From the NCBI GenBank assembly GCA_016938795.1, contig JAFGTZ010000226.1:1-7193 (forward strand): DNA of 7,193 nt, written 5' to 3'. The first letter of the stretch is position 1, and each line of letters begins with the position of its first letter. Position numbers and translations under genes: made by a program. Source of the stretch: Chromatiaceae bacterium (lineage in GTDB: Bacteria; Pseudomonadota; Gammaproteobacteria; Chromatiales; Chromatiaceae). The notes beneath the pieces are model-generated. The model did no database searches, was not told the origin of the DNA, and was given only the letters and a program-made list of their open reading frames with translations. This document shows positions 1 to 6,505 of this stretch, piece by piece.

Positions 1-1
1 C

Positions 2-391
2 GCGCTGGTGCGCGCCCTGACCGCGATCAAGGGTCTGACCGGCGCCAACCACGACCAGGATGTTGGCATCAGCATTGCCCGCCGTTCCATGGAAGAGCCG
101 CTGCGCCAGATCGTCGCCAACGCTGGTGACGAGCCGTCCGTGGTGCTGCACAAGGTGGTCGAGGGTTCGGGTAACTTCGGTTACAACGCGGCCAACGGCG
201 AGTATGGCGACATGGTCGAGATGGGTATTCTCGATCCCACCAAGGTCACCCGTTCGGCTCTGCAGAACGCCGCTTCCGTGGCTGGTCTCATGATCACCAC
301 CGAGGCCATGGTGGCTGAGGAGCCCAAGGACGAGAGCGCCATGCCCGCCGGCGGCGGCATGGGCGACATGGGCGGCATGGGCATGATGTAA
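2..391 (+). CDS. groEL: Chaperonin GroEL (Hsp60), C-terminal part only
   Basis: The last 129 codons of the 60-kDa chaperonin GroEL, cut by the left window edge; the frame is open from base 2 and ends in TAA at 389-391. GroEL forms the cytoplasmic double-ring tetradecamer that folds proteins with ATP and GroES. The visible part is the end of the apical-to-equatorial return and the C-terminal equatorial domain. The segments EEPLRQIVANAG, SGNFGYNAANGEYGDM and MGILDPTKVTRSALQNAASVAGLMITTEAMV match the family closely, and the Asp of GILDPTKV is the conserved nucleotide-pocket residue. The protein ends in the typical flexible Gly/Met tail (GGGMGDMGGMGMM) that projects into the ring cavity. The 5' part and any groES lie outside the window. 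A strong terminator follows 30 bp after the stop, so groEL transcription should end before glnE. Confidence 0.98.
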   Translation, partial: ALVRALTAIKGLTGANHDQDVGISIARRSMEEPLRQIVANAGDEPSVVLHKVVEGSGNFGYNAANGEYGDMVEMGILDPTKVTRSALQNAASVAGLMITTEAMVAEEPKDESAMPAGGGMGDMGGMGMM

Positions 392-420
392 GCCCTGTCC
401 GCGAGCCCTGAGCGCTCCCC

Positions 421-449
421 AAAGCCCCGCCGCAAGGCGGGGCTTTTTT
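421..449 (+). terminator. Rho-independent terminator of groEL
   Basis: A perfect 11-bp stem (421-431 with 436-446) has a GCAA tetraloop, and the run of T at 444-449 completes the signal. The core pairs GCCCCGCC with GGCGGGGC. It lies 30 bp after the groEL stop and before glnE. The stem also begins with AAA, so the reverse strand has a T run too, but no gene enters from that side. Confidence 0.95.
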
Positions 450-491
450 GTGCGCGCTATCTGGCGTCTGTGTGGATTGCGGTAGCCTTTC

Positions 492-500
492 TGGGATAAT
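492..500 (+). promoter_or_regulatory. Candidate extended -10 promoter for glnE
   Basis: TGGGATAAT at 492-500 fits the extended -10 form TGnTATAAT, with five of six matches in the hexamer. At a 17-bp spacing the -35 position (472-477) is poor; a TTGCGG at 477-482 is too close to serve. Transcription would start near 506-508, just after the groEL terminator. That would make the ATG at 508 leaderless or nearly so, and it favours the ATG at 538 as the glnE start. This is sequence inference only. Confidence 0.35.
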
Positions 501-537
501 CCATGCCATGCCCTATTTGATCGAACCTTTTAAGTCC

Positions 538-3396
538 ATGAGTAGCCCAGAGACCACGCCCAGTGATTCCGTGCATGAGAGCCATTGGCGCCAGTGGCTT
601 GACTGGGCCGCGCGCGAGGGCGTTCAGGCGCCAGTCGATGCCGCCTTTGTCGAGGCGCGCGCCCGGGTTTGGGAGGCTAGCGACTTTGTGGCCTTGAGCG
701 TGGCGCGTCATCCCGAGGAGTTCGCCGCGCTGCTCGCCGAAGGGCTGGAGCGGCCCCACGCGGCGGATGCGCTGGCCATGCGACTGGACGCGGCGCTCGC
801 CAGTGTTGAGGACGAGCCGGGCCTGCAGCGCGCGCTGCGCGGTTTTCGCCGGCGCGAAATGGTGCGCATCATCTGGCGCGATCTTGCCGGCTGGGCCGAT
901 CTGGAGGAAACCCTGGAGGCGCTCTCCGAACTCGCCGATCAGTGCATTGGCGCCGCGCTGGAGCGGTTGGAGGCCTGGACGCGTGCGGAGCTTGGCGTTC
1001 CATGCGACAGCGAGGGGCGCGAGCAGCGGTTGCTGGTGCTCGCCATGGGCAAGCTCGGCGCGCGCGAGCTGAATCTCAGCTCCGACATCGATCTGATTTT
1101 TGCCTTCCCCGAGCGCGGCATGGTGCGCGACGGGCGGCGCGAGCTGAGCAACGAGCAGTTCTTTCTGCGTCTCGGGCAGCGGCTGGTGCAGGCGCTCTCC
1201 ATGCCCACGGTCGATGGTTTTGTGTTTCGGGTCGATACCCGTCTGCGCCCCTTTGGCGATGCTGGCCCCTTGGCGATGAGCTTCGATGCCATGGAGGACT
1301 ACTACCAGTCGCAGGCGCGCGAGTGGGAGCGTTACGCCATGATCAAGGCGCGTGCGGTGGCGGGCGCGCCCGAGGAGCGCGCGCGCCTCATGGTCATGCT
1401 GCGTCCCTTCGTCTATCGGCGCTATCTCGACTTCGGCGCCATCGAGGCGCTGCGCAATCTCAAGCAGCTCATCGCTAAGGAGCTGTACCGGCGTGGTATG
1501 GAGGCCAACATCAAGCTCGGTCCTGGGGGTATCCGCGAGATCGAATTCATCGGCCAGGCCTTTCAGCTCATCCGTGGCGGGCGCGATCCAGATTTGCAGA
1601 TTCGCCCCATCCGCGCCGTGCTCGCCCAGCTTGCCGAGAAGGGCCTGCTGCCCGCCGAGGCGGTGCGCGAACTCGACGAGGCCTATTGTTTTCTGCGCCG
1701 GGTCGAAAACCGGTTGCAGGCGCGGCGCGATAAACAAACCCATTGCCTGCCCGAGGAGGCGTCCGAGCGCCGCTGTCTCGCGCGCGCCATGGGCTTTGCC
1801 GACTGGGACAGCTTTGCGCCCGAGCTGCAAGCCCATCGTGATCGGGTGCAGGGGCATTTCGATGCGGTCTTCGCCGAGCCCAAGCCCGAGGTGCGCGGTC
1901 CCGAGCAGGTGGAGCGTTGGCGCGACCTGCACGATCCGGCGCGCGAACGTGCTGCACTGGAGAGCGCCGGCTTTGCCGATCCCGAGGCGGCGCAACGACG
2001 CTTGCAGGCCTTTCGTGAAACCGCCGACCGTAAGGGTCTGAGCGCCCGGGGGCATGAGCGTCTCGCCCAGATCATGCCGCTGGTGCTCTGTCATGCGGCG
2101 AGCAGCGACGAGCCCGATCTGGCGCTCGAGCGCCTGCTGCGCCTGCTCGAAGCCGTGCTGGGTCGTACCGCCTATCTAGCTATGCTCGCTGAACAGCCGG
2201 GCATCCTCGCGCAGCTTGCGCGCCTCTCGGCCATGAGCCCCTGGTTCACCGAACGGGTGGCGCGCCATCCGCTGTTGCTCGATGAGATGATCGACCCGCG
2301 CCGTCTCTACGCGCCCCAGCATCGCGCCGCGCTGGAAGCGGAACTCGATGCCCTGCTCGCCCCCCTCGACGCCGAGGATCTGGAGCAGCAGATGGAGCGG
2401 CTGCGCCAGTTCGCGCAGGGCAATGTGTTGCGCGTGGCGGCGTCCGATCTGACCGGCGCCATCCCGCTCATGGTGGTGAGCGACTATCTCACCGAGATTG
2501 CCGAGGTCAGCATCGAGCGGGTGCTGCGTCTGGCGTTCGCGCATTTTGCCGCGCGTCATGGGCGCCCCACGGCCATCGGCGAGGGGCCTTCGGGCTTTCT
2601 GGTGCTGGGCTACGGCAAGCTCGGCGGGCTGGAGCTGGGCTATGGCTCCGATCTGGATCTGGTGTTCCTGCATGGCAGCGAGTCGGTGATGGCCGAGACC
2701 GATGGGGAGCGACCCATCAGCAACGAACAGTTCTATGCGCGTCTCGGTCAGCGCATCATCCACATCTTCACCGCCCGCACCCCCTCGGGCGTACTCTACG
2801 AGATTGATGCCCGGCTGCGCCCCGACGGCGGCAAGGGGCTCCTGGTGCGCTCGCTCGGCTCCTTTGCCGATTATCAGGCCAACGAGGCCTGGACCTGGGA
2901 GCATCAGGCGCTGGTGCGCGCGCGTCCTGTGGCGGGTGATGCGGCGCTGGCCGCGCGCTTTGCCGAGATTCGTCGCGATATTCTCTGCCGTCCGCGCGAG
3001 GCGGCGACGCTGCGCCGCGAGGTGCGCGAGATGCGTGCGAAGATGCGCGCCTCGCTTGATCGCAGCGACAAGGAGCGTTTCGACCTCAAGCAGGGTGTGG
3101 GCGGTATTGCGGATATCGAGTTTATGGTTCAATACGCGGTCTTGCGCTGGTCTTGCGAGCATCCGTCGCTCACCGATTGGACCGACAATGTACGCCTGCT
3201 CGACAGTCTTGCGCGGCTCGAACTCTTGCCGGGCGAGGCTGCCGGGGATCTCGCGGCGGCCTATCGGACGCTGCGCGCCGCCTATCATCGCAGCGCCCTG
3301 CAGGAACAGCCGACGAGCGTTCCCGAGACCGAACTGCGCGCCGAGCGCGCGCGCGTTCGCGAACTCTGGCAGGCGCTCATGGAAGAGGGCGACTGA
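538..3396 (+). CDS. glnE: Bifunctional glutamine synthetase adenylyltransferase / adenylyl-removing enzyme
   Basis: GlnE adds AMP to, and removes it from, a tyrosine of glutamine synthetase. In the known family it is controlled by PII (GlnB) and glutamine, so it sets ammonia assimilation to nitrogen status in the cytoplasm. Counted from ATG 538 (952 residues; E. coli GlnE is about 946), both nucleotidyltransferase domains are intact. The N-terminal deadenylylase half has GKLGARELNLSSDIDLIF with Asp183/Asp185. The C-terminal adenylylase half has GYGKLGGLELGYGSDLDLVFLH with Asp705/Asp707. Each half also has its accessory motifs: RLRPFGDAGPLAMSF and GPGGIREIEFIGQ in the first, RLRPDGGKGLLVRS and GVGGIADIEFMVQ in the second. 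The start is uncertain. The frame is open back to a TTG at 448, but that lies inside the groEL terminator. ATG 508 (962 residues) and ATG 538 both lack a clear Shine-Dalgarno sequence; 538 is preferred because of the promoter candidate at 492-500. ilvE follows 78 bp downstream. Confidence 0.97.
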   Translation: MSSPETTPSDSVHESHWRQWLDWAAREGVQAPVDAAFVEARARVWEASDFVALSVARHPEEFAALLAEGLERPHAADALAMRLDAALASVEDEPGLQRALRGFRRREMVRIIWRDLAGWADLEETLEALSELADQCIGAALERLEAWTRAELGVPCDSEGREQRLLVLAMGKLGARELNLSSDIDLIFAFPERGMVRDGRRELSNEQFFLRLGQRLVQALSMPTVDGFVFRVDTRLRPFGDAGPLAMSFDAMEDYYQSQAREWERYAMIKARAVAGAPEERARLMVMLRPFVYRRYLDFGAIEALRNLKQLIAKELYRRGMEANIKLGPGGIREIEFIGQAFQLIRGGRDPDLQIRPIRAVLAQLAEKGLLPAEAVRELDEAYCFLRRVENRLQARRDKQTHCLPEEASERRCLARAMGFADWDSFAPELQAHRDRVQGHFDAVFAEPKPEVRGPEQVERWRDLHDPARERAALESAGFADPEAAQRRLQAFRETADRKGLSARGHERLAQIMPLVLCHAASSDEPDLALERLLRLLEAVLGRTAYLAMLAEQPGILAQLARLSAMSPWFTERVARHPLLLDEMIDPRRLYAPQHRAALEAELDALLAPLDAEDLEQQMERLRQFAQGNVLRVAASDLTGAIPLMVVSDYLTEIAEVSIERVLRLAFAHFAARHGRPTAIGEGPSGFLVLGYGKLGGLELGYGSDLDLVFLHGSESVMAETDGERPISNEQFYARLGQRIIHIFTARTPSGVLYEIDARLRPDGGKGLLVRSLGSFADYQANEAWTWEHQALVRARPVAGDAALAARFAEIRRDILCRPREAATLRREVREMRAKMRASLDRSDKERFDLKQGVGGIADIEFMVQYAVLRWSCEHPSLTDWTDNVRLLDSLARLELLPGEAAGDLAAAYRTLRAAYHRSALQEQPTSVPETELRAERARVRELWQALMEEGD

Positions 3397-3474
3397 GGAC
3401 GCGGGACCAAGGGGGCGCATGTCCTTAATGAGTGGCCGATCTCCGATGGGGCGGCCCGAGCGGAGCTTCACGAT

Positions 3475-4398
3475 ATGATGACGATGGCGGACCGCGATGG
3501 TCTGATCTGGCTTGATGGCGAGATGGTGCCCTGGCGCGAGGCCAAGACCCATGTGCTGACCCACACCCTGCACTACGGCATGGGGGTGTTCGAGGGGGTG
3601 CGCGCCTATCCCACCTCGCGGGGCACGGCCATTTTCCGGTTGGCCGAGCACACCGAGCGCCTTTTTAACTCGGCGCATATCCTCGGCATGCCCATGCCCT
3701 GGGATCACGCGACCCTGAACGAGGCGCAGCGCGCCGTGGTGCGCGAGAACGGGCTGGAGTCGGCCTATATCCGCCCCATGTGCTTCTATGGCGCCGAGGG
3801 CATGGGCCTGCGCGCCGACAACCTCAAGGTCCACTGCATGGTTGCCGCCTGGTCCTGGGGCGCCTATCTGGGCGAGGAGAACATGCGCAACGGCATCCGC
3901 ATCAAGGTCTCTTCCTTCACCCGTCATCATGTCAACATCACCATGTGCCGGGCCAAGGCCAACGGCAATTACATGAATTCCATGCTGGCCCTGCAGGAGG
4001 CGCTGCGCGATGGCTACGACGAGGCGTTACTGCTCGACGCCTCGGGCTATGTGATGGAAGGCAGCGGCGAGAACATCTTCATCGTGCGCGACGGGGTGCT
4101 CTATACCCCGGATCTGACCTCGGCGCTCGACGGCATCACCCGGCGCACCGTCATGACGCTCTGTGAGGAGCTGGGTCTGCGGGTGGTCGAACGACGCATC
4201 ACGCGCGATGAGGTCTATATCGCGGATGAGGCCTTTTTTACCGGCACCGCCGCCGAGGTCACGCCGATTCGCGAGGTCGATGGGCGCGCCATTGGCAGCG
4301 GCACGCGCGGCCCCATCACCGAGCGGCTTCAGGCGCTCTATTTCGATCAGGTTCACGGACGGGGGGAGAGCCACCCCGAGTGGCTCACCCTGGTTTGA
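3475..4398 (+). CDS. ilvE: Branched-chain amino acid aminotransferase (class IV, PLP)
   Basis: IlvE catalyses the last step of leucine, isoleucine and valine synthesis, moving the amino group of glutamate to the branched 2-oxo acid with pyridoxal phosphate. The 307-residue protein matches the usual length (E. coli 309). Landmarks are LDGEMVPWREAKTHVLTHTLHYG (about 13-35, the family N-terminus), VFEGVRAY (38-45), AYIRPMCF (97-104), WSWGAYLG (126-133), the PLP-binding Lys161 in RAKANGNYMNS, the class IV signature EGSGENIFIVRDGVLYTP (195-212) and FTGTAAEVTPI (255-265), which binds the cofactor phosphate. The start at 3475 has CGGAG at 3461-3465, nine bases upstream; the ATG at 3478 is almost as good. 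It sits 78 bp after glnE with no terminator between, so read-through is likely. D-amino acid aminotransferase and aminodeoxychorismate lyase share the fold, but the N-terminal motif and length favour IlvE. Confidence 0.96.
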   Translation: MMTMADRDGLIWLDGEMVPWREAKTHVLTHTLHYGMGVFEGVRAYPTSRGTAIFRLAEHTERLFNSAHILGMPMPWDHATLNEAQRAVVRENGLESAYIRPMCFYGAEGMGLRADNLKVHCMVAAWSWGAYLGEENMRNGIRIKVSSFTRHHVNITMCRAKANGNYMNSMLALQEALRDGYDEALLLDASGYVMEGSGENIFIVRDGVLYTPDLTSALDGITRRTVMTLCEELGLRVVERRITRDEVYIADEAFFTGTAAEVTPIREVDGRAIGSGTRGPITERLQALYFDQVHGRGESHPEWLTLV

Positions 4399-4436
4399 TT
4401 GACGCGCCGGCCGCCCGGCCCGCGCCCGCATCCACT

Positions 4437-4440
4437 GGAG
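4437..4440 (+). promoter_or_regulatory. Ribosome binding site deciding the zinc-finger gene start
   Basis: GGAG lies nine bases before the ATG at 4450. The frame is open upstream to a TTG at 4399, directly after the ilvE stop, but that codon has no such site and would add an Arg/Pro-rich leader unlike the family. Confidence 0.75.
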
Positions 4441-4449
4441 AGACGCATC

Positions 4450-4668
4450 ATGGAGACTCAGACTCGAACCCCATCGACCTCGGTCGAGGTTCCCGTCAGC
4501 CAGCCCATTCCCGTGTCGCGCGCCGAGCTGCCGCTGTGCTGTCCGCGCCCCGATGGCGAGCTTTGGAACATGCACCCGCGCGTCTGGCTGCCGATCGAGG
4601 ACGCGCCAAACGGCGAGGTGACCTGTCCCTATTGCGGCGCCCATTATGTCCTTGAGAAGGGCGATTAA
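4450..4668 (+). CDS. Small CHCC zinc-finger domain protein (NDUFS6-like zinc domain)
   Basis: A 72-residue protein. The first 25 or so residues are polar, Thr/Ser/Pro-rich and probably disordered. The rest is one zinc domain: Cys31 (or the adjacent Cys30), His42 in LWNMHPRVWLPI, and Cys59/Cys62 in CPYCGAHYVL. This C-H-C-C order is that of the zf-CHCC family, whose eukaryotic member is the zinc-binding NDUFS6 subunit of respiratory complex I. The bacterial proteins are mostly uncharacterised, and no role in complex I can be read from this sequence. The gene lies 51 bp after ilvE on the same strand with its own good ribosome binding site, and appears to be the last gene of the glnE-ilvE transcription unit. 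An inverted repeat follows 14 bp after the stop. The family call is firm; the function is unknown. Confidence 0.9.
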   Translation: METQTRTPSTSVEVPVSQPIPVSRAELPLCCPRPDGELWNMHPRVWLPIEDAPNGEVTCPYCGAHYVLEKGD

Positions 4669-4681
4669 GGCCGCTCCTTGT

Positions 4682-4721
4682 CCGCGCCTTGATCGCCACG
4701 ATGAGCGGGATTAAGGCGCGG
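4682..4721. terminator. Inverted repeat between converging genes, possible two-way terminator
   Basis: The arms 4682-4694 and 4709-4721 pair over 13 positions (CCGCGCCTTGATC with GATTAAGGCGCGG), with one G-U pair on the plus-strand RNA, and enclose a 14-base loop. It lies between the zinc-finger gene and the coiled-coil gene, which converge here with only 73 bp between their stops. Neither strand has a T run after the stem, so it is not a textbook intrinsic terminator. It may stabilise 3' ends or act with Rho. Confidence 0.45.
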
Positions 4722-4741
4722 CGAGCGAGAGCAATCACCAG

Positions 4742-5407
4742 CTAAAGCAGCTTGACCAGTGCGGCGATGGCCGCGACCTGGGCCAGCATCAGTGGCACCA
4801 GCCATTTCAAGACGTCGATCTTGGCCTGCTCGACCGTCTGTTTCATCTCGGCGCGCACCAGCGCAATCTCCTTGGTCAGGCGCAGCTCGGTCTCGCGCAG
4901 CTCGGCGCGCACCTGCTCGATGTCCTGTTTCAGCTCCGCACGCACCAGCTCGATGTCTTTCTTCAGACGCAGCTCGGTCTCGCGCAGCTCGGCGCGGACC
5001 TGCTCGATGTCCTGTTTCAGCTCGGCGCGGACCTGCTCGATGTCCTGTTTCAGCTCGGCGCGCACCAGCTCAATGTCTTTCTTCAGGTGCAGCTCGGTCT
5101 CGTGCAGCTCGGCACGCACCAGCTCGATGTCTTTCTTCAGGTGCAGCTCGGTCTCGTGCAGCTCGGCACGCACTAGCTCGATGTCTTTCTTCAGGCGCAG
5201 CTCGGTTTCGTGCAGTTCGGCGCGGACCAGCTCGATCTCTTTCTGGAGGCGCAGTTCGCTCTCCCGGACATGTCCCTGGGTGGCGAGATCGGGTAAATGG
5301 GGATAGCGCTCTTCGAGCTGTTCGAAGGCCTCGGCGATGACCTTGGCGCGGGCGCGCTCATCAGGCGCCGAGGCGAGCGCCTCGTAGAGTGCGATGGTCG
5401 ATAACAT
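4742..5407 (-). CDS. Repetitive coiled-coil protein with C-terminal membrane anchor
   Basis: A 221-residue protein in three parts. Residues 1-47 form a helical head (ALYEALASAPDERARAKVIAEAFEQLEERYP). Residues 48-199 form an uninterrupted charged helix made of six 18-residue and four 11-residue units (such as RETELRLKKDIELVRAEL and KQDIEQVRAEL). Residues about 200-221 form one hydrophobic segment (LKWLVPLMLAQVAAIAALVKLL) that fits a single membrane helix at the extreme C-terminus. There is no N-terminal signal peptide, so the likely topology is a cytoplasmic rod held by a tail anchor. The plan resembles the bacterial DUF1640/CCDC90 (MCUR1-like) proteins, also a coiled coil with a terminal membrane helix, but I cannot confirm membership. 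The start is clear: AGGAGG (plus-strand positions 5415-5420) is seven bases before the ATG. It lies 21 bp downstream of the hydrolase gene and is probably co-transcribed with it. The function is unknown; a scaffold or oligomerisation role is inference. Confidence 0.85.
   Translation of the reverse strand: MLSTIALYEALASAPDERARAKVIAEAFEQLEERYPHLPDLATQGHVRESELRLQKEIELVRAELHETELRLKKDIELVRAELHETELHLKKDIELVRAELHETELHLKKDIELVRAELKQDIEQVRAELKQDIEQVRAELRETELRLKKDIELVRAELKQDIEQVRAELRETELRLTKEIALVRAEMKQTVEQAKIDVLKWLVPLMLAQVAAIAALVKLL
4811..5266 (-). repeat. In-frame tandem array of 54-bp and 33-bp units
   Basis: The whole coiled-coil part of the gene is a gapless array. In plus-strand order the unit lengths are 33, 54, 33, 54, 33, 33, 54, 54, 54, 54, totalling 456 bp (codons 48-199). 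The two 33-bp units at 4985-5017 and 5018-5050 are identical, and that at 4898-4930 differs from them by one base. The 54-bp units at 5051-5104 and 5105-5158 differ at two positions, and the next (5159-5212) differs from its neighbour at three. The outer units (4811-4843, 4844-4897, 5213-5266) are more diverged, as expected if the array grew from the inside. Every unit is a multiple of three, so gain or loss keeps the frame. Confidence 0.95.
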
Positions 5408-5428
5408 GGCGCTTCCTCCTCGACTCTT

Positions 5429-6397
5429 TCAGGCCGTCGCCGCCTTTTCGCGACGCTTCAGCCACACCTCCAGTCCCTGTGCGTTCAGCTCGGTATCGAC
5501 CGCGAGCAGTTCGCCAAGGCGGGCCTCGTCATACTCAACGCCATGGGCGCGCGCGCTCGCCGCCAGGTGCGCCCCGACGGCGGCGCGCAGGCGAGCGCCG
5601 CGCGCGCCATCGTCGCGCCCTTCCTCGACCAGGGCCAGCGCGGCCAGATCGCGGATGCTTTGGCGCAGCCGCTCCACATGGCGCTCGGGCGCGTCGAGCC
5701 GCCCGTAGTGTGTGAGATAGACGGCGCTTGGCTTGAGGGCCATGAGCTTGTCGAGGCTGGCGAGCCACAGGTCCGGATCGAAGGCCACCGGGGTGGTGGG
5801 CGCATAGAGCCAGGGCCCGGCATCGGTGTCGAATTCGCGGTAGGAGATGCCGAAGGTATCGCCGCTGAAGAGCCCGCCGGTGAGCGAATCGAGGATGCAG
5901 CCGTGATGATTGGCATGCCCGGGCGTGTCGATGAAGGTCAGGCGGCGTCCGGCCAGATCGAACGACTGGCCATCCTCGGCAAGGATGACACGCTCGGCGG
6001 CAATGGGCTGGAGACCGCCGAAGTCGCGCTTGAAGGCCTCGGCGCCATAGACGGCGCTGGCCCCGGCGATGAGTCGCGCGGGGTCGATCAGGTGCGGTGC
6101 GCCTTTGGGGTGGACGACCAGCCGGGCATTGGGACAGGCCGCCATGAGCGCGCCCGCGCCGCCGGCGTGATCGAGATGCACATGGGTGGGAATGACATAG
6201 TCCACATGCTCAGGGCTGAGCCCGAGCCTTTCGATCAGCGCCAGCAGCGCGGGCACGCTGTGTTCGGTGCCGGTGTCCACAAAGGCCAGCCGATCAGCCG
6301 AGCGGACCAGATAGCAGGCAGCCAGTCCGGGCCGATAGAGGCCGGTGTCGATGCAGAGAATGCCCTCGGCGATGGTTTCAGGGTGCGCGGTTGGCAT
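5429..6397 (-). CDS. Metallo-beta-lactamase-fold metallo-hydrolase
   Basis: A 322-residue cytoplasmic hydrolase of the metallo-beta-lactamase superfamily; no signal peptide is visible. Counted from ATG 6397, all metal ligands are present: His72, His74, Asp76 and His77 in THVHLDHAGG, His161 in DTPGHANHH, Asp180 in FSGDTFG and His230 in YLTHYGR. The set supports a two-metal site. The N-terminal IDTGLYRPGLAACYLV and the layout after the core recall the ST1585-like subgroup, whose substrate is not known to me. About 90 C-terminal residues after His230 are largely helical and charged and may form a lid or dimer interface. The frame extends to a TTG at 6415, but AGGA eight bases before ATG 6397 decides the start. 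The coiled-coil gene follows after 21 bp. Glyoxalase II, quorum-lactonase or thioesterase-like activity are all possible; the substrate cannot be read from sequence. Confidence 0.93.
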   Translation of the reverse strand: MPTAHPETIAEGILCIDTGLYRPGLAACYLVRSADRLAFVDTGTEHSVPALLALIERLGLSPEHVDYVIPTHVHLDHAGGAGALMAACPNARLVVHPKGAPHLIDPARLIAGASAVYGAEAFKRDFGGLQPIAAERVILAEDGQSFDLAGRRLTFIDTPGHANHHGCILDSLTGGLFSGDTFGISYREFDTDAGPWLYAPTTPVAFDPDLWLASLDKLMALKPSAVYLTHYGRLDAPERHVERLRQSIRDLAALALVEEGRDDGARGARLRAAVGAHLAASARAHGVEYDEARLGELLAVDTELNAQGLEVWLKRREKAATA

Positions 6398-6405
6398 GGC
6401 GGTCG

Positions 6406-6409
6406 TCCT
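6406..6409 (-). promoter_or_regulatory. Ribosome binding site deciding the hydrolase start
   Basis: On the minus strand AGGA lies eight bases before the ATG at 6397. It supports that codon over the TTG at 6415, which would add six residues. Confidence 0.65.
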
Positions 6410-6431
6410 GTGCAAAGGCGCTTGGATGAGT

Positions 6432-6442
6432 CTGTCCGACAG
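6432..6442. promoter_or_regulatory. Short palindrome, possible operator of the hydrolase operon
   Basis: CTGTC and GACAG are perfect arms around a single central base at 6437. The hexamer GATGAG flanks it on both sides (6425-6430 and 6447-6452). The palindrome overlaps the end of the proposed -10 hexamer and covers the expected transcription start of the minus-strand operon, where a repressor would bind. Arms of five bases can arise by chance in a region this size, so the call is weak. Confidence 0.25.
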
Positions 6443-6469
6443 TTTAGATGAGTGCGGGGCGCGCGTCAG
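6441..6469 (-). promoter_or_regulatory. Candidate sigma-70 promoter of the hydrolase/coiled-coil operon
   Basis: On the minus strand CTGACG (6464-6469) and TAAACT (6441-6446) each match the -35 and -10 consensus at four of six positions, with an exact 17-bp spacer (6447-6463). The -10 ends 43 bp before the hydrolase ATG at 6397. It lies in the 108-bp gap after the sulfotransferase gene. The match is moderate and unsupported by other data. Confidence 0.35.
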
Positions 6470-6505
6470 TGGCTCGCCCCGAGCGATTGCGGCCTGGGTC
6501 TGGCC

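Noticed and set aside
457..2094. 545-codon open frame on the minus strand opposite glnE
   Set aside because: It is a shadow of glnE in high-GC DNA. It has no recognisable domain, while the plus-strand frame has every GlnE motif.
2176..3930. 584-codon open frame on the minus strand spanning the end of glnE and the start of ilvE
   Set aside because: It runs opposite two certain genes and their gap, is rich in Gly/His/Arg as antisense frames are, and resembles no family.
4811..5266. Regular repeats considered as a CRISPR array
   Set aside because: Units are contiguous without unique spacers, are multiples of three, and encode a continuous coiled coil.
4752..5306. 184-codon Ser/Arg/Cys-rich plus-strand frame across the repeat array
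   Set aside because: Its repeats are only the complement of the coiled-coil repeats. The minus-strand gene has a strong ribosome binding site and a sensible membrane tail.
5543..6451. 302-codon plus-strand frame opposite the metallo-hydrolase
   Set aside because: The opposite strand carries all metal-binding motifs of a known superfamily; this frame is its mirror.
6465..6472. GTCAGTGG as a stray copy of the heptamer repeat seen at the right edge
   Set aside because: It is a single eight-base match with no tandem neighbour, which is expected by chance.
6455..6481. Hairpin CGGGGCG/CGCCCCG as terminator of the sulfotransferase gene
   Set aside because: It has only seven pairs, a 13-base loop and no T run, and it overlaps the promoter candidate, so it is not called.
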